A stretch of 64,000 nucleotides of DNA, taken from positions 9,244,589-9,308,588 of the forward strand of contig CM029112.1 of the NCBI GenBank assembly GCA_016859345.1, given 5' to 3'. Below the pieces are notes generated by a model. It was not told where the DNA came from, did no database searches, and saw nothing but the letters and a program-made list of their open reading frames with translations. This document shows, in pieces, positions 13,601-25,957 of the stretch. A program made the translations under genes and the position numbers. This DNA comes from Istiophorus platypterus. Its lineage: Eukaryota > Chordata > Actinopteri > Istiophoriformes > Istiophoridae. Position 1 is the first letter of the stretch; every line of letters starts with the position of its first letter.

Positions 13601-16600
13601 CTACACTTCCTGCTGCAGGAGCCAAAATGGACTGAAATTAAAGTAAACACTGAATTGCTCTGAGAGGGAAAATGGACCTTGAACATTTGTATATAACATG
13701 ATGTGTCTCCATCACTGCTGCTGTTCTTATTTTGGATGTAGGAGTCATGAGTGACCTTTCTAAGAAAGGCTGAATAGCAGAGTCAAGTTGGGCTTATATC
13801 CCTCATTAGCATGAACCTTTGAGAAAAAAAGAAACAAACTCTACATAACTATTTCTCATTTCTAATGTCCCAGGCTAATGGCCCATGTGTTCCTCTCCCA
13901 TGATTTATTTAATACTGAGTTTTCACTCGGAGCAAAGCCTGCTGGGTCCTTCTTCATTTTTCTTCCATCTTCATCATTATCATTAGAAACTGCAGCAGTG
14001 AACAGAAGCCCATTGTTATGCTCTCTTTTCAACTGGCCACTGACTTTGAGTCTGCTCTATAATTTTGCTGTCAGATTGAAAGAGCTTCTTACCTCAGCTT
14101 AACAATTTGGGAAATTATAATTCAGATGGAGAGACGCACAGAGATAAATTCAAATTCAGGGGGCCACAAAATTTAACAGCTTTTACTTGTAGTTTGGCAA
14201 ATTTCCTGGTTTAAAGAATAGTAGTAGAAGAATAATAGTAGTCAAATTTGTATATACAATAACTACATAACACAGTGCTTAGAATTGTATTTGAAAAAAA
14301 AAAATTGATGCGAAGCAGGACAGAAAAAAAAAATTGTGATTTTTTTTTTTTTTTTTCTTGTTCTGGGTCTGCCAGTCAAAGGAATCACTAACATCCTTAT
14401 ATAATGTCTTTGTGACATCCTCCCCCTTGGCTTTAGTTCCTGTTTGTGTGAGGATCACTGTTCTGGCTGGCTGCAAAGAGCTGGAGGCCCAGAGTGCAGA
14501 AGGGAGGCACGTAGGTTTAGATCAACAGTCAGACCCCGAGAGAAAAGTCTGGCTCCCCTCTCCATCCCACAAACTTTTCCATAATGCGAAACCATTGCTC
14601 ATTCTCTCAACTCTGTCGCAGCTCCAAACCAGGGAGATCAGTACTGTTACCACCCAGAAACAGGCAACAAAATACCTCAAGTGGGAGGAAGGGAGGAATA
14701 TTGCTGTTGTCAAGTGAAAAACCTGGGAACTGCAATTTTTGTTATTTTCTTGTTTAAATATAATTTCACGGATTCATGGCTCCTCTGTTTCACACAATCT
14801 GTCTTACAAAGCCCATTTGAAACGCTCTGGATAAGTGGGGCCCTGGGAGTCGGGCCCTGAGAGTCGGTAAAAACTGGCCCTGGGGCGCTACAGGTGTTGC
14901 CATGACCAAGGCAAGGCAAACAAAGATGATCTGTAGTGGATACACTTGGGTTATAAGGCAGAGGTTCGGGGGACACTGGCCCAGTTCTTGACTCTGGAAG
15001 TTGTAGACAGATGTAGACAAAGGCAGGCTTCTTATTTCTGGCCGGGGACCATCACTTTTGTTGGCTGAATGACAACCGTTGCTACCAAATTTTATCAGCT
15101 GTGACTGGCTAACTATTAAACTAACATAGCTGTACGTTAGTTGGTTAAAAAACACCGTCTCCGGCTGCTTTTTAAAATGTTTCCAGCTGACTCATTTTAC
15201 AAGACTACTGTAAATTTGGGATCTTAAATCTGTACTTGATGGCCACATACATGATATCATTCTCAAGGCTGAGATCTAGGACATTTAGTTAAAGCTTAAT
15301 GTCCAAGAGAAAAAGCCAGCAAGGCAAATCAGTTAGTCCTAGAGTGTTAGATACGATGAGGAAAATATAAGATAAGATACCTTTTAATTTTGACGTAATC
15401 CTGTTTAGCTGCTAAACTGACATAATTGAAGAAAAAGGACAGACATTGAATAGACAGTGGATGTTGTGGCTGCTTTCCTTTTTTTAAAATGTAACTTCCC
15501 ACAAAATATTGTAGTATGGATTGCTGCCTGGCCTTCAAAATAATGCTGTAGGTAGTAAGCCAGAAATGCATCATTGCATCAATGCATCATGCAACATTTG
15601 CAGCTGGCATTAGAGCAGACATGCATCCCGTATCTCTGGTTTTTGAGAGGGTAAAACCGAAAACCACCAAAAATCTTTACGGAGTATTGGCCTTATAAGG
15701 GCCCTTATGAAGGCAATACTCCATGAAAACACCTACAAATGCAGAGAAATCCAATCTTGACAGGTCTGCCGTGCCTAGTAACAGTTGCTACGCTATAACT
15801 GGATAATCGATGATCAGGTTGAGGGTTTGGCAGATTAGAAATTGTCCGGTGCGGGGTAATTGCAATCACAATTCAGAAGCAAATGGTGGCTAAGGGCAGA
15901 GAGGCCAATCGAAGCACTATCGCCTTTCCTGCGAATAAGACGCCGCATCTAAGTTCCAGGAGTAAAAACTTTTGTGAGGCGAGGTGCTTCAGAGGTGATC
16001 GGTGAAGTGACAGGAGGGAAGCCGAGAGAATACCAACTAGAGGAGGAAGGATTTACTCTTCTGGCTTCAGTGGGTGACAGGTTGACGTTCCTCACCACTG
16101 CCCCACAATGAAATGATGCCCCTGGATTCAAAGTCAAACAGTGAAAAGCGGTGCCCCCCCCACCAAGCTCCCCACCCCCCGTCGTGACATCCGCGTCGCG
16201 ACAGACAGCAAACCTCAGCTGTCTTTATAATAGCAGCTGTACAAAGCCAGCTTGCATTTGCAGTGCATTTATTTTCAATTAGTGCAGCTAAAAATTTGTA
16301 AGCAGACACATCGCTCCATGCAAATGTCCACTTCAGTAAATTAAATTAGAGCCACGTATGAATCACTGGGACTTTTACTGTCCCACTGTTTCTTATCACA
16401 CACAAGAATGTGGACATGTAATGCAATCAAATGAATCTTTATTGCATTAAATTGTTAACAGCTGTATGCCAATGGTGTGGGATATTGATTTATCAAACCA
16501 GAGCTGAGCTGAAAAACATAAAATAGCTTCCTGCTTTAACATGCTCCTTCATTTTTCAGTTCTTTGACCCATGAAGTTTTAAACATGGATGCAAATTAAT

Positions 16601-18083
16601 CTCAATATATTTACCAAACATTTATAGATGGATGGGGACTGCTGAACACAGGGTCACTGGTTAAGTAAACAATGTTTTCTAAGAATATCTTTTCCTTTAA
16701 AGACCGCAGAAGAGAACATATTGCAAGAGAAATGTTTGAGAATGAAAGTTTATATATATTTTTATATATGACATGTTCATTCATGTGTTTGTTCATTCAT
16801 TCATTCAAGCTGCTTGAAGATTACCTTACTTAATCCTGAGACTAGGACTAAAAATGAACCTTTTCAGTGTTTTACCTATGTTTCTAATTCAGTTTAAGAA
16901 AAAAAATGCTAGATAATCTCATAAGTAATAGTTAAACCTTAAAAGCCATAAAAATTTAGTTCTGTTTGATGGATTAATCCTGTCACATATAAGAGTCATA
17001 AGTTATTTTGGTGTTTCCATTAAGAGGCAAGTATGGTATCAATGTTTACTACCCTATCATAAGAATGGAACAGGAACCTTGTTAATGCTCCTGTCTCAAC
17101 ACTATGAAATGATGTGGCATGTTTTTTTTTTTCTCTCTCTTCACTGTCTCAGTCTAGTCTTATTTTTTTTTTGCCATGTTGTTCCTCTGCGAGAGAGAAA
17201 TGTGCTGCATTTGATAAGACCTTTCACAGAGACTAAAATGTTGTCAGATGGCTCCACGGGAGTGGCTGGATTGAAATGAAAAAAATCTGCAAAGCATGTT
17301 TGTTTATTTACAAAGAGAGCATCCTATTAGGCAGAATCAGAGCCATAAATGATTTTTCCTTTAGCTGAGATATGACCTCACATCGTCTGGTGCAAAAATG
17401 ATTCCTTTTTAAAATCTCAAATTCTGTTTCACTTGTCAGGACTGTTCCAAAATACATTCAGCCTGTCAGGTTTCAGCCTCTGACCAAAGTTTGAGGTCTC
17501 TTTCTTGTCTTTTCCAGAAACAAACATAGAGAGAAAGGAGGGAAAGAGGGGCTGTATTTATGCCTGTGTATGCATGTGTCTGTCTGTCATTAACATCATT
17601 AACTGTATCCCCAATGGTTTTCCACTACAATGGTCAGTCTGTATTCTGTCAGTGATAGAGTGCCTGATAACGAGAAAACTACAAACATAAGCCTGCCTCT
17701 GTAGCTTCACTGCAAAGTAAAAGAAGGCATACACTTAAAATGAAGGAGACAGAAGCAGACGCAAGGTTCTCATATTGTGCATTTGCAACAGTTCTGAGTA
17801 TAGCAAAAACTCAGATGCTGAGAAACTCGCAGGAGACGATGGAAGGTTCAAAAAGGCAATGTCTTCGCTGAAGAGCCAAGTAATCACACACAGGTAATCA
17901 GTCAGATACAGGAAAACAACAACAGGCAGGCAAATAGGCAAAAGTCCAGGAACTAAAAAAAAAGAAAAGAAAACAAGAACCGTGGAAACCATTAAAAGAA
18001 AACACGAGAAGAATGCTGGAAAAGCGACAAACACATGAAGTGGAACAAAGACAATCTGGCAGGAAACAGAGGGAATAAGGGAC
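10651..18083. other. gene-free stretch
   Basis: Mostly AT-rich unique DNA. Noted inside: a near-perfect palindrome at 15681-15722, A/T-run clusters near 14300-14360, and a block at about 16230-16400 with an octamer ATGCAAAT (16318-16325) plus CAATTAG and TAAATTAG cores, which resembles a conserved enhancer. No gene could be supported on either strand. Confidence 0.45.
15681..15722. repeat. 42-bp near-perfect palindrome
   Basis: The sequence begins ggagtattggcc and ends ggcaatactcc, around a perfect 14-bp core ataagggcccttat. The arms pair along almost their whole length, with one-base shifts. It could form a hairpin or be the remains of a foldback element. No gene is adjacent. Confidence 0.7.
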
Positions 18084-18172
18084 TATATATATATCTATAT
18101 CTATATATCTATATCTATATATCTATATCTATATCTATCTATCTAAATATATATATATATATATACATACAT
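18084..18172. repeat. (TA)n/(ATCT)n microsatellite
   Basis: Alternating runs of ta and atct units, ending in a pure (at)n block followed by acatacata. Confidence 0.95.
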
Positions 18173-19367
18173 AAGTGGACTGACAGGAAACACCAGGAGC
18201 GGGTAAGCGGATGATCAAAGGGCAGGAGACATGACACCGCAGGAACTGAAATGACAGAACAGGTGATTACTTCATAATAAAACAGGAAACAAGGTGTGCA
18301 AAACTCGAATATTACAGCATTATCTGTCATTACCTGCGTACTGTACCTCATCATGCTCCTCTTTCTGTGAGCTCGTCAACAATCCGATGATGGCACAATC
18401 TCACACCATTAGATGACAGGTTTTAACGGGGTTATGTAACCAGTCCATCAACTATAGGCAACAGGGGACTCCCGCTCTCTATCCAACAAAGTCAGATTAT
18501 CTATCATACACTCTTGCCCTTACACGTTGATCTCCTGTTGATATCTGTCATTCAACAGGTTGGATGACAGTTTGAAAGTTAATCTGTCTTTTTCCTTGAC
18601 TTTTACGTCACAGACACGGCATCAAAGCCCTGAAGACAGCTACCCTCACTTAAATACTGACATCATTATAGACAGTAAGTAAACTATGGGACATGGAAAA
18701 ATATCAGGTGTCTTTTAAGTATGATGCATTGTGCATCACTTATAAAAAAGGAAATACTTGGGAAAATAATACCTGGACCAATATTGAATAATAAAAAGCC
18801 ACAAACCCACACAATGATGCTGAACCAAGACTCACAACACTTTTCTGGGAATTTAAGAGACAAAACTTTTTAATATTCATGTCAAAATTGCTGCTGATTG
18901 AAAGCGCAGGCATATTACACTGAAGTGCTCCTATTCAGGAGCTTTTGTTCAGTGTAGTACAGGCCAAACAGCAAAGTAGCTGCCCACAAGCAGGTAAATT
19001 GCTCAAATATTTAAATATTTCTCATATTCATTGTTGCAAAGTTAAGGCCTGGTGACTAACTTTCAAAAATTAATTTGAAACCAAATGATCTTGTCAGGGA
19101 TAATCAAAATTATCTTGACTCTAAACTACTGGGAAAGTGAAAATTATGTCCTCGGCCACAAAGTCCACAATATAATTATAAATAATACTGTTTTGGCGGT
19201 GGTCCCCAAAAAGTATCTGGGTCAAATATCTCTGAAAAATCTGCATCAATAAAAACAAACACACAATACTTAAGACTTAGATAAACACAGGGACACTATT
19301 TTTTATCAGTGTAACACTGTCCCCCAGAGGGCAAGTAAGGCTTAGTATTAAAAAGTGTTATGGCCTG

Positions 19368-19397
19368 ATATATATATATGTGTGTGAGTGTGTGTTA

Positions 19398-19429
<32 letters not shown>
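19368..19429. repeat. (TA)n/(TG)n microsatellite
   Basis: A tatatata run, then a mixed (tg)n tract with a longer pure gt run, then (ta)n. Confidence 0.95.
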
Positions 19430-22400
19430 ACATTTAATTTAACCCCAGTGAATGCATGAGCTACTTTCATTTTCTGCTATGGATGTAGAAAATGAAGCTT
19501 AAAAATGGATTTCCTGAGACTAATATCAGTATATCACCCACTTCCTATTGGTTCTTGTTATTAGTGGTATCCATAGGACTCTTTTATGAGAAAAGCATTG
19601 ATGTTGAAGCTGTCCGACATGGAGGACAACTGAAAACGCTGAGACCGGCTACGTCAAAGAGTCACTGCCTCACAACACTTTCATGTGACGAAAACCTGAG
19701 GCGCCAAATTGCTGCCTCAGCTTTTTAAGGACCATGAAGGTGAAGACGGTGCTGGGGATGAGACGGGAAGCTGCTGGAACAAGTCCCTGGGCCCAAATCA
19801 CATTATTATTTCATTAGGTGAACATCTAGAGAGGTTTAACATACAGCAACATTTACAAGGGAAAAGCATAAAGACTCACTGTATTGACTGGAAGAGGTTG
19901 TGTAATACTTAACGTCTTCATGTTATTAATAGTGAAGGTGATATCAATATTTGCTATTTCTGTTGGACAGGGAAACACGACGTGCAACAAGGAGACAAAA
20001 AAAAACCTAAGACATGTCAAGCTTGTAATTTTCCCCACAATCTATGAATAAAACATACATGTCAGGGTGATGAGGGGGAGACTAAGAGAGGTTCCCCATG
20101 TGACCCCAAACTTGCTGAGGATAAAAGTAGATGCAGAGTGTGCGGAGGAATCACATGACTGCAAGTGTGGTGCACAAAAAACTCACCACTATTCCACTTT
20201 AGAGCTGATAAGTCCTGTGTTTCCTCCATCAAGAGGGTGGCATGGGATTGTGGCCAACAGAAACATCTCACGGTTTGGGGATTTGCATGCCAATGTACTG
20301 ATCTGTACAGGATGTATTCCCGTTTTTCAAATCTACTTATTCTTTGCAACTCTCTGCATAATTCTGCCCAGATGAGAGATTGAAAGATTTTAAAGCCAGT
20401 TGTCTGTATGAGTAACCTTCATGGTGATTATTATGATAATCGGCCTAGCAAACTTGAATGGTGAGCATAAAAATTTATATCTGTCTTCCCTGCTCGGGGA
20501 TGCCGAATATAAACCTAGCTCCCTGTTGATCCTGAATTTTCCAGTAAAACTCGGCAGTAAAAGTTGGTCTACATAAGAATTAAAAAACAGGCAGAATTAT
20601 TTTCCTGCAGGGCTACAACAGTCTTGTTGATTTATTTATAATTTCAGTACAGAAAAAAAAGGATTTTTACTTCAGTTGAATTAATAGAGGAAAAAAGGGA
20701 AAAAAATATGTATATAAAAAGACTATCAAGACATGTATGTAACACATACCTCCAAAGGCACCCGGACATTGTGGTAGAGAGGGATGAGTCCTTTTGGTTT
20801 TCTCTGTTCACCTTGTCCTGACAGTCTCATGAATGGCAGATCATGACAGAGAATATTTCATCTCGGGGAAAGGAGAAAAAAAATCAATGTTTTATCAGAA
20901 AAGTGCAACATATACACATACAGTGAGTGAATGATCTAACATCTGTGTTTGTCTGTCCATCTTAAGCAGGGGACCATGGTGCCCAAGGCCAAAGAAACTA
21001 ATTAGAATATGAATCTAAAATTATAGCCCACAACTTAATGTCAGCAGCCTATTTGAAACATCACCACACACATTCAGTCAGTGCTGAACTAAAAAAAAAA
21101 AAACCTCATCAAGTCACTTGCTGGGTAAAGCCTGTAGGGAATAGAAAATAGGACCAGTAGACCTGTGCAAAAAAATGCTTCTGTCATTTTATGAACTTTA
21201 AAACATCCAAACAAGCCTATTGAATGTCAGAATCTGAGCAATTTAGGCACATTACTGCCATCTGACTAGTCAACTTATGGACATTTTTAGCAAATTGGGA
21301 AAACCAAATTATTGCCATAAAACAGCAATTTATTCAAAAAAGATAGTATCATCAGCAAAAGAGAGGATAAAAGAGAGGATAATTAAAATGTCAAAGAATA
21401 TAATTGTATTAACATTTTCCACAATGCAATCCGGAGGCATGTGAAAAAACACCCCAGATGGGTCAATGAGGCCTAAGTGGATTATTTTACCAATCTCCTA
21501 AAAGAAAAATTGCACTCCAGCGGCAGTTAGATTTAAAATAATTCAGCTTTAGCTTTAACCTTAATTAAATCCAGTCAGTGTGTTAAGCAGGCAGCGCTGG
21601 AGGAGACTCCACCAACACTCTCCTGCATGTTGTTAGTGAAACAAAGTCAGCAGGAGAAGTGCAATGTGTTGACTCCTCAAAGGTTTGTGGGACACCTTCG
21701 TCCAAGGCTGCCCTCTTCATCCTTTTTCCCCAGTGTGGCTGGTAATGAGCAGCCGTTGGTCGTGAATGGACGACGGACCAACGCAGTGCAAGCGATCGTC
21801 GTGTCAAAAACTCAGCATTTTCTTGTTCCTCGTAACAGGGTCTCAGGACATTTTGGGCGGCCGCACCGATGAGCTCTTCCAGTCACGTGAGCACAGACCA
21901 TTCATACCCACTCAGTGGTTTGTTGGAGTAGGCGTACAAGACTAACGCAGAAGTAGTGAGCCAGCTTGACTGCTGTTATAGTTCTGTGAAAGCCGCAAGC
22001 AGCATCAGCCAACACAGATCAGAGGTCACAAAGCTCAACAAATATTTGTCAAGAACAGATGAAGCAGTGCCATTAGGACATTCAGTCTCAAGGTCACAAG
22101 GTCAAAAACAGACTGAATGTCTTGACCATCTGTACAAGTGTTAATGAGTTATTTTTTGTATTTTTTTCCTGTAGTCTCTTACACACACGTGTCTCTTTTT
22201 TGGTTCTTAGTTGTAACCTGATTTTAAATGAGCAGTGCAGCAGCGGAATGAATGGGTTGCCGGCACTGCACCGCGCGCTCTGACTCGGGGGTGGACCGTG
22301 AGGGAGGGGACTCGTGACAGGCGACAGAAACTGCAGTTGGACGCCCCGAGGCTGCGGTTTGTGGTGCTGTTGAACCGCATTGCATTGTACAGGTGTTTTT

Positions 22401-22775
22401 GCTATTTAGCCTACCCTCATTGATATTTATGGGCAAAGCATAATTCAGCACCACCAGACTGCAGCCTCCAAAATGAGCATCTCTAAAACATTTTCAACAA
22501 AATTAGATGTGAAGGCGTACAGAAAGGTTTTTGAAGCCGGTACACATGCAATGCTTCCTCCTTGTTTTTAATTCAACAAATGGTCTTCATCAGCCTCCTG
22601 AGGCTTGAGTAAAACAGAACTATTATTAATGTTATCGGGTTGTTAAGGTGGTAAAACTAAAAAATTTTTAAATTTCCATTTTATACCACATCCCTTGGTG
22701 GAAACATCCTTGGCTTTAACTGGCTTTACTGCTCGAACAAGTGATGTCCACACTCCCCCTGGTGTTTATGATCGT

Positions 22776-22812
22776 ACCCCCCCCCCCCACACACACACAC
22801 ACACACACACAT
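22776..22812. repeat. poly-C followed by (CA)n
   Basis: A run of about a dozen C directly followed by an (ac)n tract of about 24 bases. Confidence 0.95.
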
Positions 22813-24644
22813 ACAAACAAAAAATTTAAATTCTTTTCAGTTTAAAATTAAATCTGAACTTCTCCACTAAGTTTTTCTCAATTGTTCCACTTCTATTTGC
22901 ATTTAAGGGCCATTTTTACACAACCATTTCTGAGTAATCAGAAATTTCACTTAGCATTTTGGAACCTGAGCATTTGTGTGTGAACATTTGTGTTGTCCAT
23001 TTTTCATGAGTTGATATACTGTTTTTACAACAACCCAATTTATTTTACTGTTACTTTTTAATATTCATGCTGTTTATTGTCCCCAGGGGCAGAGGAAATG
23101 TATGCTCTCTTTTGTCACTTTATCTTAATCATTCATTCTTTTCTGGGGCGATTCATCCTCCTTGAAGGACATCTTTTTGACAAGGTACCTCGACAAGCTC
23201 TTCACTGTGTTTTCCAGTCCCTCTGAAAAAGATAAATGACCCAGGATTGGTCTAATATTTCTACTGTTTTCAGCTGTCATGGTCTCAGATGTAGGGTGTA
23301 CTACATATCTACCCTTGGTTTCAATTCACCATGAGTTTTGCTGCAAGTCCTCTCCTCTTCATTCCCATCTATCTATCATCCCACACTGTCTCAGGTGCCT
23401 TGTAATTTAGGCAAAACTTGCGATGTAACAAAAAAAGGAAAAGCTGAGAAGAATGTGCAGGATGCCGAGTGAAATACTGCTTAAAAAAAAAAATTGTGAT
23501 ACTTTTCCAGACACAAAACCTCTAGAAAATATTTTTGTTGCTTTAGTAAAATCCTCGACGACAGGTCAAGGTGCATATTTACTGCCAAATAATCAAAGCA
23601 TAATCAATACAGCAGCTTAATACTAACAGTGGAGACTGTTTGGTCTTAGTCCAAACAGAAACAATCTTCTGATTATCTTATGTTGCCTTTGCACCTTGAG
23701 GTAATCTTCTGAAGAGTACTAATGACCCATTGTGTGGCACCAATGATAAGCTGATTGCATTGTCACTGCATGTATGTGTAATCTAAGGGGGTGGATGTAT
23801 GGATGTTTTTTGTTGTTTTTTTTAAACCCACATAAAATGAGCCCTGGGTTTATTTTAAATACATTCTCATACGGGCTACAGATGAAACACAAGTTTAACC
23901 CATATGGTGCTTACATGGACCTAATAAGTATTTAATCCTATTAGTCTGCTTAATAAAAAAGGAACACAACCCTCTACTGATAAAGCGGTGCCAAAGCAAA
24001 AGCGAGACTGCAATCATAAATGTCTGCTATTCCAATAAATACACCTTAGGCCACAGATTTCCCTTTTGATCTCCTTAACTACTAAAAAATTGCAGAAAAA
24101 TAGAATTAATGAATTGTCTAAAATTGGTTGAATCGTGATGAGTTATCCAGCAGGTGCCAAGAAACTATTCCCAGTCATGACAGTAAGATTATTTTGGAGA
24201 GGAAAGGTACAGAGTTAATCAAAAAAAATACATCCAGCATCTGTAAAAATTTTGACCAAACACAAATAGTAGTGTGAAAAATAGTCCTCCTACGAGTGTG
24301 TTTGAAAATGATTCATGTCCCAATAACACAACATGAAGACCTTGCACACCCACGCAGGCGCTTTCAGTTATTTTGGCTGTTTTTTCTCTGGTGACGACTA
24401 GCAATCCTTTGTTTGACAGAGGACATTTTCACATTTCACAGTAGGAAAAGCAAAAGAAGTGATGGCTGAATTCCATTTAGCTGCTTTAGTTTCAGAGCAC
24501 TGGTATTGTGCAGGTTGGCTCACTGTCACAACTTACTGTGACAGACCAGATGCAATGATAGTAAAACCTGTGTTTCCCAAGTATAACAGGTCAGCTATGA
24601 TGAAAAAAGGGGCCTATTGTTTGTGAAGGTCCTTAATCACTTCA

Positions 24645-25093
24645 TATTTTTCTCAGGTCGTGCATATAACGCAGGCTCTATCAAGACACTTGAAAAAGAC
24701 CATAAGAATATCTCTATTACCACCTCACAGTTGTACTCCTCCATCAACCAGTCAAGTCACAGTTTACATCCACATCTCTGGAGACTCATATGTGGTGAAG
24801 ACTTTGAGGGAATATAATAATAAGGTATTAGATGTATTTTATCATAATAGGCATGAATTCATGAGATACGGCAGAAAACATGTTTTGTGAGATCACAGTG
24901 ACCTTGAACTCTCACCTCCAAAATCTAATCAGCTCAAACTGGAATCAAAGCGGCCGTTTTTGCAAATTTTTAAGAAATTCCAACAAGGTTCTCCTGAGAT
25001 ACAACATTCACAAGAATGAGACTGATGAACATAAGGACATCCCGAGAGTATAATGCCTCTGGGCACAGCCGTCTCTGTGCAAAGGAATAAAAA
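24645..25093 (+). repeat. teleost interspersed repeat ending '...gcctctgggcacagccgt'
   Basis: Ordered phrases match a common fish repeat: 'caaccagtcaagtcacagtt', 'catgagatacggcagaaaac', 'tgtgagatcacagtgacctt', 'ccaaaatctaatcag', 'gagataca..ttcacaagaatg' and the tail 'ataatgcctctgggcacagc'. No open frame of note. The family is recognised from memory; the ends are approximate. Confidence 0.75.
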
Positions 25094-25780
25094 CTTAACA
25101 TGCTGCTATCCTGTCTTCAAAATATTGACTCAACTGGCCAAAAGAAACCAGCATAATTGCAACTCATCTTTAAGATTACACAGGAACAAAGTGTGGTTCA
25201 AACAGCCTACTTCAATATACTTCATCCTGTCTGAGGTGAATAAAAAAAACGATCTTACAACCTCCAGTGGTCAGCAAGAGTAAAACAGGATGCAATCTAC
25301 TGCAGATAAGAAATACACTTCCTTAACAGTTACAATTAAAAAAAAGGTATGGGGATTTATAAAGCAACGTAACACAGACAGAATAATTCAGTCTCATCCT
25401 TATTTTTAAAGTTCGTGAATCATTGTGCATAAAATCAACCACAAGTTCAATTTAAAACACATAAGAGAAGGAAAACATGGAGATTTCAGCTTTAATCACA
25501 TTATTAACAATTTCATGAGCAATGTAAGGACTCAGCCCTGCCATTCCCTGAACTAGATACAGTATCCGGTGTTCCTCAACAAAGGGAATTGGTGCCCGCG
25601 CCCCTACAGAATAATACACGCACACACAGAACGATCAACTGACTGACTTGGCAAACAGACCAGTATTTCTGCAGCTTGTTTGCTACGCAAGTATCAGAGA
25701 GACACATGAGCAAAACATGAACAAGCAAACAGTGGGGCGGCCATTGGCGCAGGCTGTTTGCCTGGAAAGTTCAGTCTGAG
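25094..25780. other. intergenic stretch downstream of mrpl12
   Basis: AT-rich unique DNA between the repeat and the probable 3' end of mrpl12. No feature seen. Confidence 0.5.
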
Positions 25781-25876
25781 TTGCACCGCCCCCCAACTTT
25801 ATTAAGAGACAGTATTAATGTCAGAAGGCATTTCTTTGTTTCCTTTTCTCCTGGGATCCACTCTTCTTTGTCATGT

Positions 25877-25899
25877 AAAAAAAAAAAAAAAAAAAAAAA
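25877..25899. repeat. poly-A run (23 bp) in the mrpl12 3' UTR
   Basis: An uninterrupted A-run on the plus strand, so U-rich in the mrpl12 transcript, about 60 bases after its stop codon. Confidence 0.9.
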
Positions 25900-25957
25900 G
25901 AATGAAGGACGAAGTGCATGAGCAGCAAAATGGTGGAGAACAGGTGGGCACAGAGAT

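Larger units (their letters stand above)
18173..24644. other. gene-free stretch
   Basis: No gene supported. Two more GC-rich islands, at about 21560-22140 and 22230-22380, carry short open frames without recognisable motifs; they might be decayed mobile elements or unrecognised exons. The rest is AT-rich unique DNA with a few homopolymer runs. Confidence 0.45.

Noticed and set aside
18084..18172. Short regular repeats considered as a CRISPR-like array (also 29090-29157)
   Set aside because: Units are 4-6 bp simple sequence without spacers; ordinary microsatellites in a vertebrate genome.
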